Shown here piece by piece: positions 44,133 through 55,745 of a stretch of 64,000 bases of DNA. The translations under genes and the position numbers were made by a program. The notes under the pieces were generated by a model. The model had not been told where the DNA came from. It saw only the letters and a list, made by a program, of their open reading frames with translations, and did not search any database. Source of the DNA: Chloranthus sessilifolius. Taxonomy: Eukaryota; Streptophyta; Magnoliopsida; Chloranthales; Chloranthaceae. Within the stretch, counting starts at the first letter, position 1; every line of letters begins with the position of its first letter. The stretch is from contig CM037585.1 in assembly GCA_021018995.1 (NCBI GenBank), positions 86,528,646-86,592,645 on the forward strand, written 5' to 3'.

Positions 44133-44266
44133 GGATATACAAAGGTTTTTCAAGAATATAAAATTCAATGTATGACGATGGACCCGCCCTTGGGAAAGTA
44201 AGGAGAGAAAGAAACAGCAGAAAATTCCAAGCCAAAGTAAAAAGAGAGAAAATGGCCTTTCTTGGG

Positions 44267-44368
44267 CATATAAAGGGCCCACTGCCCCCAGGCTAAACCT
44301 GGCGCATGTAATACATGCGCCAGTGTAAATTTCTCTAGAATTAGCTTGGCGCATATAATACCTGTGCC
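44267..44368 (-). promoter_or_regulatory. Promoter of gene beta (A): TATA plus palindrome pair
   Basis: On minus, palindromes at 44348-44368 and 44301-44321 (starts 47 bp apart) are followed by TTTATATG at 44267-44275 and the ATG at 44132. The 44301 copy is a perfect palindrome of TGTA/TACA type, arms GGCGCATGTA and TACATGCGCC. The distance from palindromes to TATA is about 30-90 bp. Confidence 0.82.
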
Positions 44369-44775
44369 AAACCAATCTACCCCTTTTCCATGCAAAAAAT
44401 GGAGCTTTTAAGGGGATTTTGTGTGTATCTTTGTTGGACCCCTTAGCCAATTTGCCTGATTACCTATATTTTATACCTTGACTACATTTGAAATGCACCT
44501 AATATTGAAATCATTTAAATTCTATGCAAGAAGAACCCACACTAAGACGTACAGCCTCAAGGGCCATTTTTACAAGCAATCATCAAAGCCATCCTACAAG
44601 CAATCGACTACAATACAAAGGAAATATAGCAAGCATAGAAAAAGAGAGAGCTCTAAAAAAGCTAAAAGTCATCTCAATCAAATGAAAAAGTGCCATAATT
44701 ATCTGTTACAAATTATTTAAATTCCAAGAATATCATCCCAAAGTGTTTGAGAATGTCAAAATGCAGAAACTAGGC

Positions 44776-47241
44776 CTAATCCTTGCTGGCACCCTTTGAC
44801 TTCTTTCGCTAGCGCGAGGAGCTTTGAAAGGTCCGCATATCTCCTACTCGGGACCATGCCTGTGAAAGCCGACTAAGTAAAGAGCGCGATTCTTTGTCAC
44901 GTGCACGCTGCAAAACATATCCGAGGTCACCAATCAGGACCAATTGCGAGATAAAAATAGTAAAGCAGTGAGGGGAAACCGGTCGTCATGATACTCACCA
45001 TTTCCACATCCCAGAGATCAGCGATGTTGCGGTAGTACGCTGCATGGTCCATGACTGACTCAAAGTTCTACATTCAGAGGAAGAAAGATGTCAGTTACAG
45101 GGATTATTAGCAAACACAAGCATTTCTCAAAGGAGCGGAGGATTGATCATGAAAAGTCTTACCCTCGGAACTACCTCAAGAAGAGGAACCCGAGCTGCAT
45201 TAGCTGAAAGGTGGGCCTGCCTATCTACATTGATGCATAGATCCGAGAGAAAACCGTCGTCAAGGTGCCTAAAGGTCCCATGAACCATAGCAAGTGCACC
45301 ACCCAGCGCACCCATGGGAAAAGAGCCTGAAGGACCGACACCTGAAGGACCAGCACCTGAGGAACAAACACTTGAGGAACCCACACTGAAAGGACCAGCA
45401 TCTGAGGGACCTACCTCTAAAGCATTAGCAGTACCCGTCACCGCTCCACCTTCATCATCTGAATCACCTTCCTGGACAAATTGTGAAAAAGATAGAGATT
45501 TCCTTAGTAGAAATAAAAGTTGAATTAAAGCCGAAAGGGGACCAATCTAAAAAAAAAAAGAGAACTACTTGTGAGCGTGGGCTGCCAAAAGCCAGGAACC
45601 CCCAGGGACAAAGCGCGGAATAATAAACCGATATGGCAAAGACTCGTACCACATCCAATAGTCTTTAGGCATAAGAAGGGCATTGATGGGGATCCCATTT
45701 TGAAGGAAGGCTGCAGTAAGCTCCCCAATACTACCCACGGGATCCATGACGCCTGTGGGAGGGTCCAAGTGTATGGCAGGGTAGCCCTGGTACTAATGAA
45801 CTACCCGCTCTCCCAAGTAGTAGGCCTTGGCCCATGCCCCATAGAAAAAGACAATGCGGCGGTTGTTGAAAAGGCGAGATGGACCTACAGCAGCCCGATC
45901 CCAAAAAGGAGAGCTAATGTAACGGTCATATATGACCTACCCAAGTCAAGAAGTAGCCAATCAGTCAAGAATGAAGCATAATAACAAAGGATAATTTCTT
46001 AACTGAAATAAACAGAGGGGGAAAGGCCTTACCTGCTCGAGGATCATCAGATCGAATTAGGACCTCAGGCCCATCTCCAGATGCTTCATGCCCACATCTC
46101 AGCGCCGATGTTTGTTCCAGTTGCTCAAAAGTGGATAGGTATATATTTCGGAGTGAAGAAGCGGGTGTCAGGGTTGAAAATGAAGATACCCCCATGCCTG
46201 AAGAGAGCAGTGCATAAAAGATAAGTTAGAAGCAGACAATGACTATCCAATGAGACTTATAAAAGCAAAAGAGTTGAGAGATTACCTCCAGAATAGACCA
46301 AAATCCAACAACGAACTTCGCATTTCCCACAGAGGCTCCGACTAGGCTGGACATCAACACAACATAACCGGCCCCGCCCCAGTCGTATCTATGAATGTCA
46401 GCCAATTATCCATCAGGCTAAGCAAGCTCAGGTTGACCCGTCCAATCGCTAGCATTAGCAAAGAGGGTTTTGCCCAATATTATGAGGAGTGTGATGCGGG
46501 CCAATATGATTGCACGCTCAGGCGTAATATAAATTTGAACATCTGGCTGTCCGAGATCTACTAACTCATGCAGCCCAATAAGATCAGATAGCGAGGTCAT
46601 CTTAACCTCGGCATCATGCCGACTGGGGGAGGGGGGATAATCCCCTATCAATCTGATGATCTCATCTCAGCTGGGCCCTGCTAGGTTGGCTATGGAACGC
46701 CCTCTACATTGATACCTGTAATCATAGTCCAATCCACGAGCGTTAGGGTCATCTCAGCAAAGGCCATATGGAAGGACAAGGTCTCTGGGTGAAATCTCTC
46801 ACCCAGAACTCTCAGATATGCTGCATCTACCCTCATGGCGGGGCATGACAAGAACTCTCCAAAGCTAGCCTGCTCGAGCAAATACTTTACAACGGGTGGG
46901 ATATAGCGGTAAAAGTCCTAAAAATCTAACCAGCCCCCTCGGAATTCAATGTGGGGCAAGTCCTGCGTCAAAGAGAAAGATGCATCCGGTCATGGAAATA
47001 GAGCAAAACCGCACAGGAAAAGAACTGAGCCTATCTTTTTACCATGCTAGCAATGCCAAAATTTGAAATATGCGTGTATTGATGGTGAAGAAGACCGGTT
47101 CGGGCAGCCTCACCCTGCATCTCATGCCAAGGACCAGCAGGATGTTCCACTACTACGAATTGCTCTCCTTGAGGACCGTAAACCACTTTTGGCCCCTCTT
47201 CCTATTCTTCCTCTTGCACGTACTCCTCGTCGTTCGACATT
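44776..47241 (-). pseudogene. Antisense gene alpha of A (plant mobile domain, 7 coding exons)
   Basis: Exons on minus with GT-AG borders: 47241-47043, 46962-46286, 46197-46033, 45936-45569, 45471-45163, 45067-44999 and 44907-44776. ATG at 47240 (MSNDEEYVQEEE). Exon 2 carries the PMD signature (YLRVLGERFHPETLSFHM, AFAEMTLTLVDWTMITGI). Exon 4 reads FYGAWAKAYYLGER and DYWMWYESLPYRF. Exon 5 is a Gly-Pro-Ser repeat (SGVGPSG) followed by FLSDLCINVDRQAHLSA. Exons 6-7 are a short charged tail ending KKSKGASKD. PMD proteins such as MAIN and MAIL1 act in the nucleus in silencing and genome stability. TE-borne copies are known, but their role is unproven. Stops (for example in exons 1 and 2) make this copy inactive as read. 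Same exon plan as B. Confidence 0.82.
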
Positions 47242-48131
47242 CTGGGGCCAATACAATCAATCATATCAGGGCAGATCAATAATTGGAAATCATGATGCTG
47301 CAGGCCAAGGGAAGGTAAGTATGTTCTTTCTTTTGCTTATGTTAAAAAAAACAAAAAAAAAAACCCCTTTCTTTTTGTTTATAAACTCAAAAAAACAAAA
47401 ATAAAACCAAAAAAATCCCTGTACTTTGCTTATAAAATCAAAAATAAAAACAAAAAAATCCCTCTCTATTTTGTTTATAAATTCAAAAACAAAACGAAAA
47501 AAATCCCTGTACTTTGCTTATAAAATCAAAAACAAAAATAAAAAATCCCTTTCTAATTTGTTTATAAAATCAAAAACAAAAACAAAAAAATCCCTATTTT
47601 GTTTATAAAAATCAAAAACAAAAACAAAAAATCCCTTTCTTTTTGTTTATAAAATAAAAAAAACAAAAACAAAAAAAGTCCCTTCCCTTTGTTTACAAAA
47701 ATAAAAAACAAAACCAAAACCAAAAAAATCCTTGTACTTTCCTTATAAAATCAAAAACAAAAACAAAAAAATCCCTTTACTCTGTTTATAAAATCCAAAA
47801 AAAAACAAAAAAAATCCCTTTACTTTATTTATAAAATAAAAAACAAAACCAAAAAAAAATCCCTTTACTATTATTTGCAAAAATAAAAACAAAAACAAAA
47901 ACAAAAACAAAAATCCCTTTACCTTATTTACAAGCATAAAAACAAAAGAATAGATTTATGTCCTAATAAAATCCATAAAACAATAAAAAATATAGGGCAT
48001 CATTCAATAACATCAAACTCATCATCAATAAGCATGCTTACAATGAAAATAAACCATTTATCATCTAAAAATTGCAAGAACATGATCACATTTGCAAGAA
48101 AAATCAAATAAAATGGGTTTTAAATGGTTAC
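47242..48131 (-). repeat. 5'UTR intron of gene alpha (A), filled with a minisatellite
   Basis: The donor follows TCTTCAAAG at 48132 (minus), the acceptor is GGCCCCAG just before the coding exon at 47241: 890 bp. Between about 47340 and 47935 it holds about 13 tandem units of 41-53 bp built from 'tccctttactttgtttataaaat' and 'caaaaacaaaaa' (plus strand). On the sense strand the intron is therefore strongly T-rich. B's intron (54720-55745) is T-rich with less regular units of the same type. Confidence 0.75.
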
Positions 48132-48341
48132 CTTTGAAGAAAAGTGGGTCTTTGATCTAGCGCAGAGCGGGCGATTAATCGACGCAAGCAAATACCGGCA
48201 ATGAAGCACGCTTAGAGGCAATGTAAAGGAACCCTAGGAGGAGGTTTATTTTCGGTTTAGAAGAAGGGGGGAGAGAAAATTTTGAAAACACTACTCTTTT
48301 GCCCAAACTTGAGTTCTTTAAAATGATCCCCGACCATTCTT

Positions 48342-48409
48342 GGTGCATGTATTACATGCGCCAGGCTATTTCGCCCCCCAGTTGGCTTGGCGCAACTAAT
48401 AGTTGTGCC
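48342..48409 (-). promoter_or_regulatory. Palindrome pair upstream of gene alpha (A)
   Basis: Palindromes at 48342-48362 (TGTA/TACA type, one mismatch) and 48389-48409 (ACTA/TAGT type, one mismatch), starts 47 bp apart, about 210-280 bp upstream (minus) of the 5'UTR splice donor at 48131. No clear TATA was seen. Confidence 0.8.
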
Positions 48410-49750
48410 AGATCACTTTTGGGATGGCTTTTGGGCTTGGTGCGGGTCACATGCATAGCTTGGTACCCCTTCTCTTTGTTTTATTGTCCCGGCCGGTGCA
48501 CATGCTCCCAAATGATATGCCGATCCTCATTTGGCTTGCCCAGAAAGTTGTTCTAGAGTAAATGGATCGAGATCGAGGAGCATGCTCAAAGAATCCCGAT
48601 CAGACACATAAAGTGATATCTTTGAAAAACCAAAAAATCACATAAAAAAGATAGCTTTGAAAAACTAAAAAATCACATAAAAAAGATAGCTTTGAAAAAC
48701 CAAAAAAATCACATAAAAAAATAGAATAATTCACGTAAAATGATAGAATAGCTTCACATAAAATGATAAATAAATTTCCAAAAATAATTCACATAAAATA
48801 ATAAAGAAAATCCCAAAAATAATTCACATGAAATGATAGAATAGCTTCACATAAAATGATAATGAAAATCCCAAAAATAATTCACATGAAATGATAGAAT
48901 AGCTTCACATAAAATGATAAAGAAAATCCCAAAAATAATTCACATGAAATGATAGAATAGCTTCACATAAAATGATAAAGAAAATCCCAAAAATAATTCA
49001 CATAAAATAATAGAATAAAGTGATAGATTAAAAATCACATAAAATGATAACTCAAAATCCAAAAAATCATCATAAAAAGATAACTTAAAATTCAAAAAAT
49101 CATATAAAATGATAACATAAAAAGTCAAAATTTTCTCACATAAAATAACCAAAAATATGTGTTTTGAAAAGGCGACACGTGCTCCCAAAAAGCGATGCGA
49201 CATCTATTCGCTTCACTTGAGAAGTCGTGCTAAATAAACTTCGGGATCAATGGGTTCGCCCAAAGACCTTGAACCCTGCTTCAAGTAGGGGCACCCACGA
49301 CCAGTCAAATGGGGCAATCAATGCCTCAGGGGATTAAGGCGCAAACTATGGAACCTTACATATTTTTGCTTTGCGCCTATCTTTAAGTGTGGGTCGATCA
49401 CCCCTCTTACTTATGAAGCAGTGATATTCAGAATGAATCTCGAACTTCAATCACCTTCAAATCATCTCGATAAGCTGACATTTTTTTCGACAAACCGGCT
49501 TTCGCAACTTGAGAAGAAAACATTTTTCCCAGCAATTGGGCTTCCGCAACTCATTCAACCTCAGTTATGCCCAGTAATGTTGCTAAGTGCTTGGGGACCG
49601 ATTATCTTGAGAAACAGATGTTTTTCCCGACATACAGGACTTTCGTTTTCTCACCATGTTACTCACCCGATGTTTGAGGTTCATTTTGAATACAGTGGAC
49701 CCATCAGTAATGTCTTGGGCCTCTTCGGATGTCCCTTTTCTTTGGCATTC
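48410..49750. other. 3' noncoding region of A with 58-bp tandem repeats
   Basis: No ORF supported. 48600-48720 has 'gatagctttgaaaaac' repeats. 48763-49020 has 58-bp units (starts at 48823, 48881 and 48939) with 'cacatgaaatgatagaatag'. From 49180 on it matches the corresponding stretch of B (52790-53340, opposite strand) and leads to the 3' LTR. The polypurine tract that B has at 52776-52788 is missing here. Confidence 0.7.
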
Positions 49751-51154
49751 GAGCTTTTGATGGCATGTATGAAACCCTTAAGAACCTTTCTGAACCTTTA
49801 GGAGCCATCCCAAACCCTTAGAAATCATCCTAAACCCCTTAGAAACCGTCTCAAACCTTTAGAAACCAATCCCGACCTTTAGAACCCATTTTGAACCTAA
49901 ACCTGACTTTTTTGGGTAATGGATGATGAGTGGTGCATCGGGACTAGCTGAGATCTTCTACTATAATCAAATTTTATTCTATTAAAAAGTAAAGTTCCCA
50001 GCTTTCCAACAAGCCAAGAGTCGCCCCGATCCGAGCTGTACATCAAAAGATATGACATTCTGAACTTTAGGATTTCAGGGTAGGACCACATGAGATTTGG
50101 CGCATCTATTAGATGTGCCAAGCCATTTCTCCCCAGAAATGCCTTGGCATAACTAATAGTTGCGCCAGTTATAAATGGGTCCCACCTCGGGCATCCAACT
50201 TCCCAGGTCACTGTGTGACACTGTTTTACTGTACATTTACCTGACGCATCTATTAGTTGTGCCAGGCTTATGAATAGTGACTCTGGGTTTTTGCCTTGAA
50301 AATTGAGATTGGAATTTGATTTGTTGACCATCTTGATCTTTGGGGTGTGTTTTGCTAGTTCTGTTGCACTCATTCCCTATCTATTTGCAGCCCTTTAAGT
50401 GGTTTAAACCTCTAATCTATCATCTACCATTGGAGCATCTCTTCACATATTTCAAGGCTCCAAAAACCCTAGGAAACCTTAGATGGCTAGATTACCTAAT
50501 TACTAACCTAGTTTATCCTCTAAACACCCTCCTAATCTCTCTTTTCCTATAAATAGAGAGGCACCCCTACCGTTACAAAGGCTTGAATAATTTGCAAAAA
50601 TAAGAGATGAAGGAACCCCCTCTCTCTCCTCTAGTGCACCTTTTGCATACAGATTCCAGAATTCTCAAACTCCCTTTGAGAACCAACCTTTCACCCAAAA
50701 GCTCTAGGTTAGGTGTGTACTACCCCCTAGCCTTCTCTCTCTACCTCTTAGCTATCAAGCCCTAGGAGCTAGAACCGTATTTCTCACCATACAAGCCATT
50801 AAAGCTCACCGAAATAAGCCTACGCAAGGTTCCACAACAGTGCAACAAAGGCCCTAGAGCTCTGGCTCTCCCCTCTATTCCTCTACCTTCTTGGTTCTTC
50901 CTCCATCCTCTCATTTGTGCCGTTACGCCACCGAATCGGTAGGAGCGGAGGGGCACAAATAGGATTTTAACACCCCTTGGGTAAGCGGAAGACCTTTTTG
51001 CCTTTTTTATTTTATTTGTGTTTTGGCCATAAGCAGAGACCACATTAAGCGGGTTGATTGGGTGTCTAACACCTTCCCAATCAGTAACCGAAGCCCCTAC
51101 TCAAGAGCCTTTGGCGTAGTCCAAATTCAGAGTCAATTTTTGGCACTTCAGTGT
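49751..51154 (+). repeat. 3' LTR of element A, truncated at both ends
   Basis: Matches 27590-28990 of the 5' LTR. The first 65 bp or so, including TGTAGAC, are absent: the sequence jumps from internal 'tttggcattc' (49750) straight into 'gagcttttgatggcatgtatg'. The end stops at 'ggcacttcagtgt' (51154), where B's LTR begins; about 110 bp of LTR end are missing and should lie beyond B. Palindromes at 50099, 50146 and 50243; TATA at 50547-50556. Confidence 0.92.
50099..50263. promoter_or_regulatory. Palindrome cassette in A 3' LTR
   Basis: 50099-50119 (TCTA/TAGA), 50146-50166 (ACTA/TAGT) and 50243-50263. Spacings of 47 and 97 bp are identical to those in the 5' LTR, with the same inverted-repeat spacer around CCCC. 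Confidence 0.85.
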
Positions 51155-52775
51155 TGTGCAACCGTAAGATTTTGATAATCCCGTCGCGGCAATGCGCTCT
51201 TTAACAAAACATATAGAGTCGCCACCCAGAGCTTTTGGTGTCCCAGGAAACCTATATCATTTTTATAAGCACCGAAGTACCACAAATATGACTCTGAATC
51301 CAGTCCACACCAAAGGTTCTTGGGTAGGGGCTTCAATTATCGATCAGGAAGGTGTTAGACACCCAATCAACCTGCTTAATGCGGTCTCTACTAATGGCCA
51401 AAATAAAAATAATATAAAAGAAAAGAAAATGGCTTCCTCTTACTCAAAAGGGCTTAGAATCCTATTTGTACCCCTCCTTTCCTACCAAAAATTCAGTGGT
51501 GTAATGGTACAAATGGGAGGATGGAGGAATGACCGAGAAGGTAGAGGAATAGAGGGCAGAGCCAGAGCTCTCGGGCCCTTGTTGCACTATTGAGGAGCCT
51601 TGCGTTAGCTTGCTTTGATGAGCTTTTGAAGGTTTATATGGTATGAAAGGGGGTTCTAACTCTTAAGGCTTGAAGCTAAGAGGTAGATAAGGAAGACTAG
51701 GGGATCACACACACACCTAACCTAGAGGTTTTTAGTAAAATACTAAGGTTTAAAGGATTTTTTTAAATTCTGGAATTTGTATGGGGATGGTGCACCAAAG
51801 GGAGAAAGATCTTCTCACTTAAGCTCTTTCTCTCTTAGGCAAAAATTCTCAACCTTTAATCCAAGGGGAGGGGGGTTCTATTTATAGGCAAAGGGTGGGT
51901 TAGGAGAGTTTTTAGATCCTAATTGGGTTTAGTAATTAGGTAATCTAATATCTAAGGATTCCTAGGGTTTTTGGAGCCTTGAAAGATGTGGAGAGATGCT
52001 CTAATGGTGGATGATGGCGTGAGGCATTAAACCACTTAAGGGGTTGCATATAGATGATAAAAGGGTGCCACAGAACTGGAAAAATACACCCCAAAGGTCA
52101 AGGTGGTTAACAAGTCAAACCCCAATCACAAAATTCAGGGCAAAAACCAGAGGTTACTATTCATATGCCTGGTGAAACTATTAGTTGCGTCAGGCATATG
52201 CACAGTAAAAACAGTGCATATACAGTGCCTAGAAGTCAGCTCCCAGAGGTAGGGCCCACCTTAATGCTGGCACAACTATTAGTTGCGCTAGGCTTAATTT
52301 GGGGAGAGATGGCTTGGCATAACTAATAGTTGTACCAAGCTTACTTATAATTGGCGCAACTATTAGTTGCACCAAATCCCTAAGGGGGCCACTTGAAATT
52401 ACCTCTTTGCCCCTCGGGTTCAGACCGCCATATCTTTGCGCACACAGCTCCGATTGGGGTGATTCTTGGACCGTTGGAAAACTGACGACTTCTAATTTTC
52501 AATGGTATAAGATTCAATCATAGTAGAAGGCCGTAGCTAGTATCGATGCACCACTCTTCATCCATGGCTTAGGAAAACTAGGTTAAGGTTCGGAACGGAT
52601 TCTAAGGGTCGGGATTGGTTTCTAAAGGTTCGGGATGAATTCTAAGAGATTTGGGATGATTCCTAAGGGTTTAGGAAGGTATCTAAGGGTACCATACATG
52701 CCATTAAATGCTCAGAGGCACGCCTCTCACAAAATGTGTTTCGATCGGGCCTTGGGCTAAATTTGAGTGTCTACA
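51155..52775 (-). repeat. 3' LTR of element B (1,621 bp)
   Basis: On minus it starts TGTAGACACTCAAATTT at 52775 and ends CGGTTGCACA at 51155. Nearly the same length as A's 5' LTR. TATA on minus at 51878-51887. Four palindromes at 52171-52373, one more than in A. It contains the internal primer-site-like AGAGTCGCCA (51215-51224, plus). Confidence 0.93.
52171..52373. promoter_or_regulatory. Palindrome cassette in U3 of B LTR
   Basis: Near-palindromes at 52171-52191, 52269-52289, 52316-52336 and 52353-52373. The 52269/52316 pair (47 bp apart) and the 98-bp step to 52171 mirror A's LTR. The fourth copy at 52353 is extra. All four are ACTA/TAGT type, whereas A's first copy is TCTA/TAGA. Confidence 0.83.
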
Positions 52776-52788
52776 GATGCCCATCTTC
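52776..52788 (-). promoter_or_regulatory. Polypurine tract of element B
   Basis: Minus strand GAAGATGGGCATC directly before the LTR start TGTAGAC. It is the expected plus-strand primer position. The matching segment in A has been deleted. Confidence 0.65.
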
Positions 52789-54443
52789 AGTATCCGAATA
52801 CTAATGATCGAATGTCAAAGAAAATAGACATTCGAAGAGGCCCAAGGCATTACTGATGGGTCCGTTGCATTCAGAACAAACTTCAAACATCGGACGGGTA
52901 ACATGGTGAGAAAACGAAAGCCCTATAAGGCAGACTAAACATTCGTTTCTCAAGGCAATCGGTCCCCAAGCGCTTAATGACATTACTGGGCATAATCCAG
53001 GTGGGATGAGTTGCGAACGCCCTATAGTCGGGAAAATCATTCGCTTCTTAGGATGATTTTGAAGGTATTCGATGTTTAAAATTCATTCTGAATGTAACAA
53101 CTTTGCAAGTAAGAGGGGTGATCGACCCACATTCAAAGATAGGCACGAAGTAAACATACGCAAGGCTCCACAGTTTGCGTTTAATCCTATGAGGCATTTG
53201 ATTGCCCCATTTGACTAGTTGCGGGTGCCCCTGCCTAAGGTAGGGTTCAAAATCTTTAGGCGAACCCATCGATCTCAAAGTTTATTTAGCATGACTACCC
53301 GAGCGGAGCGAATAGAGGTCGCAATGCTTTTTGGGGAGTATGTGTCATTTTTGAAAATGTGCCCTGGATCAATATGGCCTAGAGCATCCAGCTTCAACTA
53401 CCTTAATCAGGTCCAACCAAACATTGAGTATCTCCCAAGAGGAACATCCAATCCTTGTCTCTACCAATAATGATCATAAACATCATTTAACTATGCATAA
53501 TTATGCACCCATTAGGGGTGATAAGCAACAAAGGCAATGGAAGCCCTGACCTGGACCTACCCGGGTATAATTTACGGGAACAAATGACCATCACATGGAT
53601 ACCCAGACGCATGGCGTACACTTTACAGGGATATCACTGCCAATACAGGTTTTAAGCCTACAAAAATAAAGGGAAATGAACCCTTCTGCATGCATGTTTA
53701 CACATAGTTTGGTTAATATGTAGTTTCATTTTCAACATGTTGGTTTCAACCAACGATTGACCTTCCTCCAAGGAATCTGAAGCTTAAGACACTTAAGTTC
53801 ACCCAAAAATAGAGTGCTTAGCTCAATGATTTAGCAGTGGAGTCGTCCCAATCAAAACATTGATGGTTTGATCATGATTGACACCATTTCTCCTACTTTA
53901 AAGCAAGATCCAAAGATTTGAGGCAAACCTTAGACTCTCAACTTTAATATGGCATAGCTGCATTGCTGATAAAATACTGTCCTTTTACTGCCTTATGCAT
54001 GTGCGTAGCTCTGTGGGAAAGCACGAATAGGTTTTTATTTTATGTTTTTTTTTGTTGTGATTTTTCTATCATTTTATGTGATTTTTTTTCAGATTTTTTA
54101 CTTTTTTAAAGTTATTATTTTATGTGAATTTTTGGTTTTTTAAAGTTATTATTTTATGTGAATTACTCTAACATTTTAGGTGAGTTATCTTATTATTTTT
54201 GGCTTTTCTGTAGAGATTTTTCTTTTTATCATTCTTTAGACTTTTTCACGTTTTTCTATATAGGATCGAAATGCCTATTGTTCTCGTCCATTTTATTCTT
54301 AGCACGACTTCTTGGGTCAGTTGCATGAGGATCGACCCACCGTTGGGAGGCGCGTGCATCTGTCGAGGGGAATAAACAAAGAGAGGGGGGGCTGGGCCAT
54401 GTAGCCGACCCGCACCAAGCCCAAGACCCGCTCCGAAATGGCT
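52789..54443. other. 3' noncoding region of B
   Basis: 52789-53350 matches 49180-49750 of A on the opposite strand. 53400-54030 has no counterpart in A and no coding potential. 54040-54200 is T-rich with 'ttattttatgtgaat' units related to A's 58-bp repeats. No gene seen. Confidence 0.65.
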
Positions 54444-54512
54444 GGCGCAACTATTAGTTGTGCCAAGCCAAAAGAAGGCCTAAAATGGCTTGGCGCAACT
54501 AATAGTTACGCC
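54444..54512 (+). promoter_or_regulatory. Palindrome pair upstream of gene alpha (B)
   Basis: 54444-54464 and 54492-54512, both ACTA/TAGT type with one mismatch each; starts 48 bp apart. The spacer begins AAGCC and ends GGCTT, complementary ends as in the LTR spacer. Gene alpha's 5'UTR exon follows and ends at the donor after 54719. Confidence 0.82.
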
Positions 54513-54719
54513 AGGCATGGCCAGGGAGCAAATTTAAACAGCCCAAGTTCGGGCAGTCACCGTGTGTTTTCAAAACTGCTCTCTTCCCCCTCTAAACTAA
54601 AAAACAGAGCCTCCCTAGGGTTCCTTTATATTGCCTCTACGTGTGCCCCATTGCCGGCATTTGCTCGTGCCGTTGGATCGTCCGAATCACGCTAGATGAA
54701 AGACCCTTTTTCTTCAAAG

Positions 54720-55745
54720 GTAACCATTAAAAACCCATTTTATTTGATTTTTCTTGCTTTTTCTTACAAATATGATCATGATCTTGCATTTTTAGATGAT
54801 AAATGATTTATTTTCGTTGTAGGCATATTTATTGATGATGTGTTGATGATTTTTTTGTGAATGATGCCCTATTTTTGTTGTTTTATGAGTTTTATTAATG
54901 CATAACATATATACATATTATATATTATTTTTTTTGTTTTTATTTGTGCATATGGAAAGGGTTTTATTTTTCTTTTTTTGTTTGTTTTCTTTTTTTTTTG
55001 AATAAAAGGCAAGGATTTTTTTGGTCTTTTCCATCTCTTTTTTGAAGATTAATTAAGGGAAATGGTAAATGATTTTTGGCTTTTGGTTTTTTTTTTTTGA
55101 AAACTACCCAAGGCATGGATTTATTTTTTGTTTGTTTTATAAAAAGAAGGGAATTTTTTTTGTTTTGTTTTTTGTTTTTTTTTTTGTTTTTAGTTTCTAC
55201 TCTTTTTTTTTATATATATATATGGACCTAAGGAAATGACTTCTTGTTGTTTTTGTTTTTGTTGTTTTTTATTTTATTTTATGGACAAAAGAAGGGATTT
55301 TTCTTTGTTTTAGTTTTTTACAAACATAAAAAGAAGAATTTTTTATATATATTTATTTATTTTTAGAAAGGATTTTCTTATGTTTCTAAACATAAAAGAG
55401 GGATTTTTTTCTTTTGACTTTTGTTTCTCTATAAGAGGACTTTTTGGTTTGCTTTGGGTTTTGATTTTTTAGGAGCCTGGAGAAACGACGGTGATGATGA
55501 TTTTTTTGTATTTTAGCAGGCTTTATTTTCAAACATAAAAAGAAAGGTTTATTTCTCTTTTATTTATTCTTGGAAAAGAGGAGGGATTTTTTTTTTTGCA
55601 TTTTAAATCTAAAGGGAATTTTTTTGTGTATCTTTATTTTCTGAAAATGAACAAAACGTGGGAGAGCATACTTACCTCCCCTGGCAGTGTAGCATAGAGT
55701 GGTTCTTTATCACTGATCTGCTCTGATGTAATTGTTTTCTGTTAG
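54720..55745 (+). other. T-rich 5'UTR intron of gene alpha (B)
   Basis: Donor CAAAG|GTAACC at 54720, acceptor TTTCTGTTAG at 55745, 1,026 bp. Long runs of T with 'tttttgttttt' and interspersed 'aagaaggga' blocks, the degenerate counterpart of A's minisatellite. (TA)n near 55211-55222. No ORF. Confidence 0.7.

Larger units (their letters stand above)
27523..51154 (+). mobile_element. Giant Tat/Ogre-like element A with two antisense genes
   Basis: 5' LTR, primer site, 1.3-kb leader, gag, protease, probable intron, RT, two RNase H domains, integrase, two minus-strand genes, truncated 3' LTR. Total 23.6 kb, or about 21.6 kb without the solo LTR inside it. Size, duplicated RNase H and an intron between protease and RT are Ogre-like features of the Tat clade. 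It is inserted in fragment E and is itself interrupted by a solo LTR and by element B. It is non-autonomous as read. Confidence 0.92.
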
